Source of the DNA: Lampris incognitus
Lineage: Eukaryota; Chordata; Actinopteri; Lampriformes; Lampridae
Length of the DNA: 64,000 nucleotides
Reading direction: 5' to 3'
NCBI RefSeq assembly: GCF_029633865.1
Contig: NC_079215.1
Span: forward strand, 52,821,985-52,885,984
The position numbers and the translations under genes are program-made. The notes below the pieces were generated by a model, which saw only the letters and a list, made by a program, of their open reading frames with translations, was not told where the DNA came from and did no database searches. Of this stretch, positions 12,149 through 26,594 are shown piece after piece (the stretch's first letter is position 1; the number at the start of each line of letters is the position of its first letter).

Positions 12149-13718
12149 AATATATCAGGCTTTAAAAATGCAGAGAATAAATAATGTCGTATTATTGGGA
12201 AAATAAATTCATTTAAGAGAGAAGGTTAAGATCATATAAATAGTTTTAAAAAGTCATTGCATAGAGTTTCATAATATTGAATAGTAACGTGTGTTTTACT
12301 ATTTACAAGGTTTGTGCTCATACGTCATAAGTTCATAGTTGAGCATAGTTTATTTGAATTACACATGGTCCAGCACGTGTTGTTAAGTTTAACAACCTCA
12401 CCTGATTTAATCCAAATGTCATTCATTCTTTTTCTTTAATGTAATTCGTGTATCCTAAATTATTAACCAATCTGATAGTGTATTCCGAGGAAACGGGGTG
12501 GGGCTTGGGGCCCCAACACTTGGTTTCGTGGGTGACAGTGGCAGACAGCAGCTGGACACGATAGAGTGAACTTGTCATTTTTGACACTGATCGTGAACTT
12601 TGTATGCAGACCGTCTGGGGATCGACATCGTGTGTTTGCGTATATTGTTTCTACCAAAGGAGTCGGACAAGGTGAACGGTGAGCAGGGAAGGCCTCCGTG
12701 GACAACACTGAAACGTTCTCCCGGCTGCCGTGCTACCTTGGGCTGCCCTGCTGTTTCCTCGACATGGCCTTCGTTCTCTCTCATCCTCTGGTGCTCGCTG
12801 CGCAAGCGGTTACCCTGATTCCCACCATCGTTGCCCCTCTCCCCCTCTCCCCTGGCGCGGGGACTCGTGAGTACAAACCGCCATTCATGCACGTGCATTT
12901 TGTTTACACTTGGCAGTGACCAAGCGAAGTGGCCGTAACGGTTTGTAGGCCCCACCGCTCCCAAGCTACATGTCAGGCTTGCAACGTACCCGTGACAGTC
13001 TGGGTGAAAGTTGGACTGTGTCGTCACTGCATTGTGTGAGTGTGTGTGCGAGTGTGTGGGCCCACTTTATTATCTCCGCTTTATTATCTTTCTAGGTTTT
13101 GAACCTACATGGCTTAAAGCCATACATTGTGTTTACATACAAATCCTAGTATTTTGATGTCATATCTATATTATCATTGTCTACAATTCCTCATTTCATT
13201 TCATATTGCTTGTTAAATAAATATCTATATTTTGGTACATTTTAAGTTAAACGTGTTGTGTCCCATATTTAAAAAATAGATAATTCATATAATTCATAGG
13301 GTAAACAGGAAGTCTTAATTCATGTTACTTCCTTTTAGTCATGGAGGCACTGCCAATATTTACGGTTTATTTACAGCATTAGGACATTTTGGTAACCAGC
13401 TGATAAGGTAAGAGCACCATTTATTTAGATCATAACCCAGGGCCCGCCCATATTAGTAACAGACTGCAGATTTTCTTTAGATAAATATGGGACGGGTGTT
13501 ACATGAAGAATGTGTGTACTTTTGCCACCTCTTATCAGAAGGAACTACGGTGCTTTACGGTAACAGAAACATGGCCCGGCAAGGGCGTCATCACACCGCT
13601 TACCGATGATACCCAGCCCAACCAGCTCAGACAGCTTTTTAAATCAATAAATTCTCAACGTCCATCTGTTATCATTGACAGTCTGTATCAATATGCTTAT
13701 TTGAGGCCAGTGCATTCT
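12149..13718. other. Unannotated stretch
   Basis: AT-rich on the left; a GC-richer section at about 12480-13040 has overlapping short open frames but no domain I recognise; AT-rich again to 13700. Confidence 0.5.
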
Positions 13719-14518
13719 TAGTGCCGGTACTATGCCCGGGCAAATGGGGAGGGTTGCGTCAGGGAGGGCAAATATGCGGATCATGAATCAGATTTCCCAT
13801 ACCGGATCGGTCGAGGCCCGGGTTACCCGTGACCATCAGCGGTACTGTTGGCCAGCAGGGTGCCGGTGGAAACTATGCTACTGTTGGGTGAAGGAGAGGG
13901 AGAGGGAAGGCATGTCCAGAGAAGATGCAGAGGAGAGGAAGAGATGCAAACGGATGAGCCGCCGTGGCGACCCATAACGGGAACAGCCAAAAGTAGTAGT
14001 AGTAGTAGTACTAATAGAAGTAGTAGAAGCAGCAGCAGCAGTAGTAGTCGTAGTAGTACAAGCAGCAGCAGTAGTAGTAGTGTAGAAGTAGTAGTACTAG
14101 TAGAAGTAGTAGAAGCAGCAACAGTAGTAGTGGTGGCAGTAGTAGTAGTAGTAGTAGAGGTAAGTGAAAGCATTAGTAGTAGTAGTGGTAGTAGTAATAG
14201 AAGCAGCAGTAGTAGTAGTTGTAGAAGCAGCAGTAGTAGGTAGTAGTAGTAGAAGCAGCAGCAGCAGTAGTAGTAGTAGTGGTAGTACCAGCAGTAGTAG
14301 TACTAGTAAAAGCAGTAGTAGAAGCAGCAGTAGTGGTTGTAGAAGCAGCAGCAAGTCAGTAGTAGTAGTAGTATAGTGGAAGCAGTAGCAGTAGTAGTAG
14401 TAGTAGTATTGTAGTAGAAGCAGTAGTAGTAGTAGTAGTAGAACTAGTTGTTGCAGTAGTAGAAGCAGCAGCAGTAGTAGTAGTAGTAGTAGTAGTAGAA
14501 GCAGTACTAGTAGCAGTT
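13719..14518 (+). mobile_element. Short RTE-derived element: 5' leader fused to 3' end with (AGT)n tail
   Basis: From 13721 it carries the leader of the RTE-type LINE also seen at 47527-50507 and 55684-56093 (GTGCCGGT, CGGATCGGTCGAGGCCCGGG, CCAGCAGGGTG). It then jumps, near 13917-13930, to the last codons of the RTE ORF (GATGAGCCGCCGTGGCGACC) and the terminal AACGGGAACAGCCAAAAG, ending in about 520 bp of imperfect AGT/AGC triplets (13990-14515). The endonuclease and reverse transcriptase are missing, so the copy is a non-autonomous, SINE-like derivative. The triplet tail produces spurious poly-Ser and poly-Leu frames on both strands. Confidence 0.8.
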
Positions 14519-15427
14519 ATACAGACTCTTTAAAGCTTGGTATACTCTATGAAAGGTGCTACTCACTCAAAAGGTCATTAAACAGATTTAATATCTTCTG
14601 ATCATTTTATCCCACGTGCTTTTTTTTTACAGAATATTTACCTCCCTGACCATGAAGCTTTAATGTTGTATTTTCCATCATTTTTCATTTACACTTCCTT
14701 AACTGTGACTCAGCCACCAAACTCTGTGTTTGTACATACTGCATGCTGAATCAATCAAATACCTGCTGAGGCTCTTCTATAGCTCTTTTTATTATGAATT
14801 ATGTCTATCAGTTTATTTTTATGAATTATGTCTGTCAGTTTATTTTTTTATGAATGATGTCTATCAGTTTTAGACTCTACTGCACCCGTTGGAGGGAGGA
14901 AGACAACACGTCGTGCCGCCGTGTCTAAATGAAAGTGAAAGTCAGAACAATGAAAGGCTGAAATGCACGGGAATATACTCAAGTCAAATAACAATCTGGG
15001 TATTTTGAAAGGCTTGTGCGTGGGCATCACAGGGGCAGATAAGGATGTGACGGTGGCAGTTCAGGGCTGTTGATTCGGTCCCGCCACCAGTGCCTCGCCA
15101 TATCGGCGATCGCTCCACGTCTGCCACATCGCACGACATGCAGGCGGATGGCTGCTGTATTTAAAGCAGTAATTTGTCAAGAGACAGGGGACGTGTGAGA
15201 CCAAGCGAGGCGAAACAAAAAAAAAAACAAAATGGAAAACTGAATAAGGTAAAAGAATAAAAGAGCTGAAATGGTAATGATTACCAAACAATTACTCGAT
15301 TGCTAAGGGAAAATGTTTGAATGTAATCAGTGAATTGGTTTGAGTAAGTGGTAAATGAGAAGCTGCAATATCAAAATGTAGGTAATGTTACCTGGAAACT
15401 GACATCATCAGTTATGGCAAGAAGGTG
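14519..15427. other. Unannotated stretch with a threefold 33-bp repeat
   Basis: About 14790-14871 holds three near-copies of a unit containing ATGAATTATGTCTATCAG. The rest shows no gene or known repeat. Confidence 0.5.
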
Positions 15428-15880
15428 AAAAAAAAATTTTTTTTTTCCCCCCCAATTTTTAACCCCAAACTTTATCCAGCCAATTACCCCACTCTTCCGA
15501 GCCATCCCAGTCGCTGCTCCACCCCCTCTGCTGATCCGGGGAGGGCTACTGACTACCACATGCCTCCCCGATACATGTGGAGTCGCCAGCCGCCTTCTTT
15601 TCACCTGACAGTGAGGAGTTTCACCAGGGGACGTAGCGCGTGGGAGGATCACGCTATTCCCCCCCAGTTCCCCCTCCCCCACGAACAGGCACCCCGACCG
15701 ACCAAAGAGGCGCTAGTACAGTGACCAGGACACATACCCATATCCGGCTTCCCGCCCACAGACACAGCCAGTTGTGTCTGTAGGGATGCCCGACCAAGCT
15801 GGAGGTAACACAGTGATTCGAACCGGCGATCTCCATGTTGGTAGGCAACGGAATAGACCACTACGCTACCCGGACATCCA
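15428..15880 (-). mobile_element. tRNA-headed SINE (family A)
   Basis: Minus-strand copy; head at the right (GGTAGCGTAGTGGTC equivalent, B box at about 15818), A-rich tail appearing as TTTTTTTTTTCCCC at the left. Possible short flanking GTGAAA repeats are too weak to call a duplication. Confidence 0.85.
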
Positions 15881-15914
15881 GTGAAATTCAGTTATTTTAT
15901 GTTATAGTGAACAT

Positions 15915-15915
15915 G

Positions 15916-15982
<67 letters not shown>
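15915..15982. repeat. (TA)n(TG)n microsatellite
   Basis: About 18 TA units running directly into about 16 TG units. Confidence 0.97.
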
Positions 15983-15990
<8 letters not shown>

Positions 15991-16612
15991 GCTGCATGCA
16001 TGAACACCAGCCATTATTATCATAATCATTACAGTAACACTATAGAGGACCTGAAGAAGTACCAAAAATCAAAGTGAAGAACATCCTCATGTGTTTTATT
16101 GCCAGTGCATGTGTACCATATAGTCAAGGCTCAGCGTTTCCGGTTTTATTTTTCAAAGCCATCCAGCATGCCGAATTTCGCCACAAGAGGACACTGTTAC
16201 ATAACCTCACACAAACAGGAACAACTTTTGGATCCGCAGAAACATAAAATCCGGGTGAAAATGAGTTTAAAAATCTGGGTATTTTCGGTGAAAGCTGAGA
16301 ACGCTGAGCCTTGCATAAAGTAGAATGCACATGAGAGGAAAAAGAGCAGGAGGAGTGATTGCTAAGTATCTTATAGTTAAAGAAATTAGAAATTATGAAA
16401 AAGACACATTTCAACAAATCTCACGGCAACACGGTCCAGGATTTGATCCTAGCTCTTATTTGTGGGGTTTGTGCTTCTTCTGGCGACCCGAGAATTTCCT
16501 CACGTTCTCCGTTTTCTCCCACAGACATGAATGTTGGATGAACTGGAGAATCTGAACTGCCCATAGGTACGGATGATGTGTCTGAGTGATTGTGTTGCCC
16601 TGAAACGGACTA
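15983..16612. other. Unannotated stretch
   Basis: AT-rich; no exon or recognised repeat. Confidence 0.4.
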
Positions 16613-16628
16613 ATAAACCAGTCCAATG

Positions 16629-17080
16629 GGGGCGTCCGGGTGGCGTGGCGGTCTATTCCGTTGCCTGCCAACACGGGGGTCGCGGTTCAAATCCCCGTGT
16701 TACCTCCGGCTTGGTCGGGCGTCCTACAGACACAATTGGCCGTGTCTGCGGGTGGGAAGCCGGATGTGGGTACGTGGTCTGGTCGCTGCATAGCGCCTCC
16801 TCTGGTTGGCCGGGGTGCCTGTTCGGGAGGGGGGGGGGAATAGCATGATCCTCCCACGCGCTACATCCCCCTGGAGAAACTCTTCACTGGCGGGTGAAAA
16901 GAAGCAGCTGGCGACTCCACATGTATTGGAGGAGGCATGTGGTAGTCAGCAGCCCTCCCCGGATCGGTAGAGGGGGTGGAGCGGCGACCAGGCCAGCTAG
17001 GAAGAGTCGGGTAATTGGCCAAGTACAATTGGGGAGAAAAGGGGGGGGGGTCCAACATACATAAATAAATAAATAAATAA
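16629..17080 (+). mobile_element. tRNA-headed SINE (family A) with 16-bp TSD
   Basis: Plus-strand copy starting GGGGCGTCCGGGTGGCGTGG and ending in (ATAA)n. ATAAACCAGTCCAATG (16613-16628) and ATAAACCAATCCAATG (17081-17096) flank it and differ by one base, a clear target-site duplication. Confidence 0.9.
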
Positions 17081-17096
17081 ATAAACCAATCCAATG

Positions 17097-19724
<2,628 letters not shown>

Positions 19725-20371
19725 TTAAAGCGGCAGTAGACAACTTTTTTTTTTTTTTGCTTTAACTTATGAAGTAAATGTTTACAGCACAGTATTATGG
19801 CTGTAGAATAATAAAACAATTGGCATTTAGCTTGGTTCCCAAAAAGCCTCACTTTCACTGCGCAATACTGTCTGCCACCGGGTATGAACTGGTGGGAAAA
19901 TTAAGGCTTGATATATGGCACACAGGAAGTGTGGCAACCATTGCACAACCAAAATAGGAAGAGGGTAGCACTTTTGTTTTTCCCCGGTAGCTATCGGTAG
20001 CCATCCCCAGTAGCAGAAATGGCGGATGGTGGAACAACCAGGCAAAGAAGGTGAAGTGTGATGGTCTGGAAGCCTGTCCAGGGTGTCTCCCCGCCTGCCA
20101 CCCAATGACTGCTGGGATAGGCTCCAGCATCCTCGCGACCCTGAGAGGAGAATAAGCGGTTCGGATAATGGATGGATGGATGGCTGGATGGATGTTTTAC
20201 TCTTCCTTTACTTCACTGAGATTGGGGTTTCTAGTTCCAATAGGACAGCAGGACAGTAGCCAGGCTGCTAATAAACGGAAAGCGATTCGGTTGTCTTTGC
20301 GACAGTGGCGCAAACAATAATACCACTCGGAAACACTAGGGGGGGGGCTGAAAAGTCTACTGCAGGTTTAA
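19725..20371. mobile_element. TTAA-flanked non-autonomous DNA element
   Basis: Bounded by TTAA at both ends (19725-19728 and 20368-20371) with imperfect inverted ends: left AGCGGCAGTAGACAACTTTT, right (reversed) ACCTGCAGTAGACTTTT. TTAA target preference points to a piggyBac- or Kolobok-like source. No transposase frame is present. A SINE 3' fragment lies inside it (20072-20196). Confidence 0.6.
20072..20196 (+). mobile_element. SINE family C, 3' fragment with GATG tail
   Basis: Reads CCTGTCCAGGGTGTCTCCCC ... GGGATAGGCTCCAGCATCC ... AATAAGCGGTTCGGATAATGG and ends in GATGGATGG units. This is the 3' part of a widespread fish repeat whose tRNA-like head is seen at 41465 and 43518. Confidence 0.8.
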
Positions 20372-20774
20372 ATCTGGTTCACACGAAACCTCCGAAAACT
20401 TGATTAAGACCGTTACATGGCTTGATGCTTCTTTACGTACGCAACGATTTACACGAGAAATAATTGCACAAATCGTTGCATGTTCAATAGCAAGATGGAG
20501 GAGATGCGACCGCGACGCCGGGCGACCTTAAGGCACGTGGAAGGTCACCGCACTGGGGACGTTCATCACGACACACGTGGAGCGACGCTCCAACGGCAAC
20601 AGACCGCCGGGCCGAAGACGGGAGGGGGAAGAAGGGAAGGGGAGACGGCTACCAGCGGGAAAGGGGGAACGCAAGCAGACTGAAACAGCCAGGTTGGAAA
20701 AGGGACTTGCAAAAGACAGACAGCAGGAGACAGTGCTAGAGAGAGGAAGAGAGAGAGAGTGAGAAAGAGAGAGA

Positions 20775-20852
<78 letters not shown>

Positions 20853-21817
20853 TCTCCAATTACGAATGCCCTCGCTTTCTCCACAGAGAACAATGCCCTA
20901 GTTAGTCGAAATGGGGGTTTTTTTTTACTGATACACACACAGATGTATATATATATACATATATATATACATATATATATATATATACACACACACGTAC
21001 TCGCGCACAAACACCTAGCTGTACTCCAAAAGTCACATGTTCCTCTCCCAGTGTGCATCAGCAGGATGTTTGGTCGGCCAGACAGGTGAGCGTCGACCAA
21101 AGAAAAGCCCTTGTGCCATTCAAGAGGAGCTTATTTAATTTCCCTGCATGCACAATTATGTGCGTGTGCACGTGTGTGCGTGCGTGGATGTGTGTGTTCG
21201 GCCGTACGTACCTACGAGTGTTGGCGCTTACGTGTGTGTGTGTGTGGGTTTGAGTGACCGGCGGTTTATTTTTAGCCTTAAAGTACGCAGTGCGTCACGT
21301 GGTCCCGCTTCCTGTAACTCATCCCTTCTTCCTCCCTTTCCTTTCCTTCCATCCCTCTCGCACAACTGCATCCCCCCCCCCCCCCCCCCCGTCGATCCGA
21401 AGAGTGACACGGCCAAGGTGAGAGCGATGGGGAGCGGGCGCGCGAGAGAGAGAGAGAGAGGGCCGTGGTGAAAGATGATAATTTGGGAGGCTCGGAGGAG
21501 GAAAGAAAGAAATAGGGTATGGATGAGGAGCGAATCACCAAATAGTAGAAAACAGACATAGACGCACACCGCAGGTCATCCGGCAGGGCGGGACGACCCA
21601 CGGCGCAGCAACAGACATTTCCTGTTACCATGACATCTGCATGTAAGTTGCCAAAAAAAAAACAAAAATCCCCCCTCCCCCTCCGATTACCATAGCAACC
21701 GCCCCCCTATCTAACAGGGTCACTTACAAACTCGAATGGCCTCGTGCCAACAACCACAGGGATAAAATGGAACAACGTAGGCAGCAGTAACAGCCCTCGT
21801 CGGAGGGCGAGATACCG
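20372..21817. other. Unannotated stretch with long GA and TA tracts
   Basis: Contains (GA)n at about 20748-20849, TA/AC-rich sequence at about 20943-20995, poly-C at about 21374-21390 and GA at about 21444-21460. A GC-rich part at 20480-20700 has short open frames without recognisable domains. Confidence 0.5.
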
Positions 21818-22040
21818 TCTTCTTCTTTCGGCTTGTTCCCCTGTCTTTCGGGGCTCGCCGCGGCGGATTTTACAGTTTCCGGCGGTACCCGGCGAGGGCA
21901 CAGCAGCACCAGTGGCGGCTGTCGTTGATCCGGGCCTCGACCGAGTCGGTATGGTCTTGTCAATCCGCGTGCGGATTTGGCGAAATCTTGCGTTAAGATA
22001 CTCGTCCTGGCACGACCAGTCACCCTACGGATGGGGGCAC
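21818..22040 (-). mobile_element. Divergent short RTE-derived element
   Basis: On the plus strand it reads TTCTTCTTTCGGCTTGTTCC, then a GGGGCTCGCC-type 3' end, then TGATCCGGGCCTCGACCGAG and GCGGATTTGGCGAAATC: the reversed 3' end and 5' leader of the RTE family with the coding part missing. Same architecture as 13719-14518 but more diverged. Confidence 0.55.
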
Positions 22041-22236
22041 AAGGTAGAGGGCTGCCAGTACTCATGGATCTGTGTCCGTGCCCGTCGCCGCGGAGGGTAT
22101 GATACAACAGCGGTCTAAATTCACCCACAGGGTGCAGGTTAAATTACCATCCAGTCACCGCAAGGTACAGCGTCATGATACAGATTGCGTTGATAAGATT
22201 AGGACACACAAACAGAAGACCTTTTTCCGCTTCCGG
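22041..22236. other. Unannotated stretch
   Basis: No recognised feature. Confidence 0.4.
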
Positions 22237-23486
22237 TGTGGGAAGATGGCGGCGCGAATTCACGTTTAGGGCGGCCTCACCCAGTATTGTCCATGCAGTG
22301 TCTTTGTCCACATGTGCATCTAAGTTTGTGTCTTCGGTTGATGGCTGGGAGAGCTTGGTCCGCTGCATCCTGTGGACCCCAGGGATGACCACGGACCCTG
22401 CTTGGAGCGGCGCCCGAAGAGGACACACCGAGGGCGGTCTGACAGGATGAGGAAGCGGGGCAGGCTAAGCTAACTGCTAGCCCAAGCAGACCAGCAGATC
22501 CGATAACACTGAGGGCGAGGCCGCCGCCGCCGCCGGACCGCTTGGTCCGCTGCATCCTGTGGACCCCAGGGATGACCACGGACCCTGCCCGGAGCGGCGC
22601 CCGAAGAGGACACACCGGGGGCGGTCTGACAGGATGCGGGAGCGGGGCAGGCTAAGCTAACTGCTAGCCCAAGCAGACCGGCAGATCCGATAACACTGAG
22701 GGCGGTCCGGTGGCGGCGGCGGCGGCCTCGCCCGGCGTTGACTGTGTTTTTAGCGTCGTCGTGTGGAGTGCGGGGAGGTGTGTCGAAGGTGTCTGGCTGG
22801 GAGAGCTTGGTCCGCTGCATCCTGTGGACCCCAGGGATGACCACGGACCCTGCTCGGAGCGGCGCCCGAAGAGGACACACCGGGGGCGGTCTGACAGGAT
22901 GCGGGAGCGGGGCAGGCTAAGCTAACTGCTAGCCCACGCAGACCAGCAGTTGTGGCTGGCGTTCGTTCTCCTGGACAGTGATTTTATTTTTATTTTTAGT
23001 TTGGATATATGTGTTACTATGGATATATGCGTTACTTTGGATATATGCGTTACTATGGATATATGCGTTACTTTGGATATATGTGTTACTATGGATATAT
23101 GCGTTACTTTGGATATATGTGTTACTATGGATATATGCGTTACTTTGGATATATGTGTTACTATGGATATATGCGTTACTTTGGATATATGTGTTACTAT
23201 GGATATATGCATTACTTTGGATATATGTGTTACTATGGATATATGCGTTACTTTGGATATATGTGTTACTATGGATATATGCGTTACTTTGGATATATGT
23301 GTTACTATGGATATATGCGTTACTTTGGATATATGTGTTACTATGGATATATGTGTTCTTGTAGTTCCTGGATGTGTGTTTCTGTCTTGGTGTTGCACTG
23401 CTGTGGGCCGGGGCAAACGGTGTGTAAATAAAGTGCTCCCGATTCCTGATAGGCCCATTTAAAAAGGAATTAGCAAAAAAAAAAAA
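22237..23486 (+). mobile_element. Composite retroposon-like block: triplicated GC-rich module, 18-bp minisatellite, polyA end
   Basis: Starts near AAGATGGCGGCGCG (a YY1-like motif such as opens several LINE leaders). It has three copies of a module of about 160 bp beginning GCTTGGTCCGCTGCATCCTG at about 22352, 22540 and 22807, then a minisatellite (22998-23355), and ends with AATAAA (about 23427) and an A run (about 23475-23486). The second module is bracketed by inverted GC-rich arms at 22514-22541 and 22702-22732. It looks like a processed non-coding retroposon or LINE leader plus tail; no enzyme frame is present. Identity is inferred, not recognised. Confidence 0.45.
22998..23355. repeat. 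18-bp minisatellite
   Basis: About 20 units alternating between ATGGATATATGCGTTACT and TTGGATATATGTGTTACT, giving a 36-bp dimer. Since 18 is a multiple of 3, frames on both strands stay open as six-residue repeats (for example DICVTM forward and HISIVT reverse). These frames begin at non-ATG codons or outside any gene context and are probably not translated. Confidence 0.97.
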
Positions 23487-24130
23487 CAATTGTTTTAACC
23501 TTCCTTCGCTGTGAATGTCACATCTTTATCACATGACCTTTCTGTCATCGTGTCGGTCCTACGCCACCGGGGTTAATACCGACACGCTGATACACACAAG
23601 TAGGCTGTCAGAGAACCTCACAGCGCCTTTACTGGACTCTATTCAACAATGCTGCCCTGCTCAACTGTTCACAGCACTGTGGCTACCATACCCACATGGG
23701 TATGCACACATGCACACACACACACACACACACACGCACACACATTTACAATTGCACGTGTTGGCCACACAAAGTGACAAAGAACGATGACAAAGTCAAA
23801 GTGACAGGATGGTGACACACGCGACAGGGAAGAGGACAAATATTCAACTGCTGTGAGGAATACCACGCAGAAAGTACACATGAAGTACACACATGACTTG
23901 GAGTGTTTGTGTCATCTTTCTCTCTCTCTCTCTCTGTGTCTCTCTCTCTCTCTCTCGCTCACTCTCTCTGTCTCTCGCTCACCATCTCTACCGCCCATCT
24001 TTTTCTTACCCTCTCACTTGTTCCTCTCTTTCGCTCTCATTCACTGACTGATCTGCTCCTCTTAATGAAATGCTGCATAATCAGGATTGCAGCTTTTCCT
24101 ATAGATCCCAACGCAACAGACACACACACG

Positions 24131-24181
<51 letters not shown>

Positions 24182-24533
24182 CTCTGATCTGCAAGCATTC
24201 TAGCCACCAATCCTGCCCTAAACCCTTTTAAACGATGTACAAAACACCCCCACACACACAAACACGCACGCACACATGCACACACACAGTGGCAGCGGCA
24301 GAGTGTGTGGGGGTGGAGGTGGGTGGGGGGGGGGTGAGGTCATGATCCTGCCAGAGAGAAGGGAATCAGAGTTGCAATTCCAGGGCTTATCGCGGAAAGA
24401 GGCTAAGACCATATCTGACATGCCGGCATGCCTGGTAAGGCAGTATAACCCAGTATAACCCAACACAAAGCATCACAAAAACACAGACACACAGAGAGAG
24501 AGAGAGAAAATAAAGACGAAAAAATGATTCCTT

Positions 24534-24598
<65 letters not shown>

Positions 24599-25522
24599 GT
24601 CTTGAGAGAGAGCTCTTTGCAGTATTTCTGGACAATCTGTCCCAGCCTGCGAGCGGCGATACCGATCCCTCCGCATGGCGTCCATTACAACCACCGTGAT
24701 CGACCGGGGCCGAGGAAGGGGGAAGGGGGGGGTCAACGTTACGGAGGAGAGGTAGAGCGGCGGGAACACACGAGAGAGGATAAAGTTAAAAAGAGGGAGG
24801 ATAAAGGAAAGGGACGAGGGGAAGGAGGAGGAGGAGGAGGAGGAGGAAAGGTGGCAGCGGTGCGCAGCACGGGGAAATAGAAACGAGTCATGGCGAGGGG
24901 GAGCTCGGCGGGGGAGGGATGAGGGATGGGAAAGGGACGGCGTGCTGGAGGACTTCAGCCGGGGATAAACTGCGGGCTGTGGGTGTGGGGGGGGGGCGTC
25001 ATGCAGAAATGGAGAAAAATAACACAATGTAAAACAGCGGGGGGTGGGGTGGGGGGGAGGCTTTGCTCTTTCATGATGTTTTCATGTCGCTCTGAACTTG
25101 ATCTTATATTGGCTCTGCAAAGCGCCTCCCAAATAAGGTGTATTACTGTCATTATCGCGTTTATTACGTAAGAAGGGCTGCACGCAAAAATAAACGACGT
25201 TGAATGGAGCAGAATAGAAGATTCTGTCCGTCTCATCGAAACGCACGAGGACCTGTAAACTGTGCCACGGTCCCGTTATTCATCAAGCTGAGGCATTAAG
25301 CCGTTTTCACCCACAAAGAGAGGAATATTCCTGCACAGTCCCGTGACTTAGCTTAAAGCCGGCGAGGCCTGACACTGTGTGGGGCAGCGGGGGGGGGGGT
25401 GGATATTTTTGGCATGCAGGCGATGATAAAATCATGCTGCTGGCGAGAACCAAGGAGGGAGAGCAAAGGCACAACACGCCATTGGTTGGTATTGACAGAT
25501 ATGCTGTAGGCTCTTCTTTTGC

Positions 25523-25566
<44 letters not shown>

Positions 25567-25703
25567 TGTGTGTGTGTGAACCCCAGGCCTAGGGCAACCA
25601 GGCCAATGGCAACAATTACAGTGATGGATGTGAAAGAACTGGGTCGGCTTTGCAAGAGATCTGCCCCTGGGACAATAAGACCAGCCAGAGCACTGAATCA
25701 ATA

Positions 25704-25758
<55 letters not shown>

Positions 25759-26071
25759 GCAAACACAATCTTGTACATCAAAAACTTCCGAATCAACCCA
25801 AGGACATAAGAACACAAACACGAGAAAGACATGCGTACTCGCCACACTGCCGCCGTTTTGCTGAGCGAGACATTTTTTTACCCCTGGTTCTTGGAGACGT
25901 GAAAGCGAGGACGAACTGTTGGAGATCCAGACTAGACAAACTGAGCCATTTACTTGACGTGCTCACTTTTTACTTGTGTACAAATTATCACCCATGGCTG
26001 CTTCCTGCAGCCCGAAACCCAGATGAGCCTCTGCCTCTGTCCGCGTGATTCTCCTCTTCCTGCTTCTCCAT
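23487..26071. other. Microsatellite-dense stretch, probable camk2 intron 2
   Basis: Holds CA runs at about 23708-23742, 24117-24181 and 25709-25757, CT-rich sequence at about 23918-23960, GT runs at about 24536-24595 and 25526-25578, and GGA triplets at about 24820-24847. I looked for camk2 exon 3 and did not find it. If intron 2 is long, this whole stretch is intronic. Confidence 0.55.
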
Positions 26072-26363
26072 CTATCCATCCATCCAACTATATATCCATC
26101 CATCCATCCATCCAACTATATATCCATCTATCCATACATCCAACTATATATCCATCTATCCATCCATCCAACTATATAGCCATCTATCCATCCATCCAAC
26201 TATATATCCATCTATCCATCCATCCATCCAACTATCCATCCATCCAACTATATTTCCATCTATCCATACATTCAACTATATATCCATCTATCCATCCATC
26301 CATCCAACTATATATCCATCTATCCATCCATCCCAACTATATAGCCATCTTTTCATCTATCCA
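26072..26363. repeat. ATCC-based minisatellite
   Basis: Units of about 28-32 bp combining (ATCC)n with AACTATATATCC, repeated about nine times. It lies downstream of camk2 exon 2 on the minus strand. Confidence 0.93.
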
Positions 26364-26404
26364 TCTCCACCAAGTGACTAAATGTTACATGGGGCATGTT
26401 TATC

Positions 26405-26408
<4 letters not shown>

Positions 26409-26482
<74 letters not shown>
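26409..26482. repeat. (GT)n microsatellite next to camk2 exon 2 donor
   Basis: About 37 GT units. In camk2 sense it is a CA repeat beginning about 18 nt after the exon 2 donor. Confidence 0.98.
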
Positions 26483-26484
<2 letters not shown>

Positions 26485-26499
26485 TCAGAGTCATCATAC

Positions 26500-26594
26500 C
26501 TCTGGCGGAAAGCTTCTTGGTGTTGATGATTTTGGCAGCATACTCCTGCCCAGAGGATATCTTCACACATCTCCTGACCACTGAGAATGCTCCC
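26500..26594 (-). CDS. camk2: CaM kinase II (camk2), coding exon 2
   Basis: Encodes residues 21-52 of the N-terminal kinase lobe of calcium/calmodulin-dependent protein kinase II, a Ser/Thr kinase that forms dodecamers and decodes calcium signals. The 95-nt exon reads [20 protein letters not shown] then [11 protein letters not shown]. It holds the end of the glycine-rich loop (GKGAFS, split by intron 1) and the ATP-anchoring lysine of AAKIIN, residue 42 counting from the exon 1 start. The acceptor is TTTTTTCAG and the donor AG|GTATGATG. Intron phase fits exon 1 exactly (AA|G for lysine 21), and the final G fits the expected next codon GAC/GAT. By memory of vertebrate paralogues, KISSGQEY together with FTDEYQLFEELG in exon 1 is most delta-like, but the paralogue is not certain. 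Confidence 0.95.

Noticed and set aside
12575..13027. 150-codon minus-strand frame
   Set aside because: No recognisable domain, no splice context and overlapping frames of similar length; probably chance in GC-richer DNA.
13823..14376. Poly-Ser and poly-Leu frames
   Set aside because: Translation of the AGT/AGC triplet tail of a retroelement.
22922..23489. Open frames of 128-186 codons on both strands
   Set aside because: Produced by an 18-bp minisatellite, open on both strands because the period is a multiple of three; several have non-ATG starts and none has a domain.
24587..24720. Possible camk2 exon 3
   Set aside because: No frame gives the expected kinase segment; the sequence does not match CaMKII.
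23669..26584. Numerous frames rich in VCVCV or HTHTH
   Set aside because: Translations of GT/CA microsatellites.
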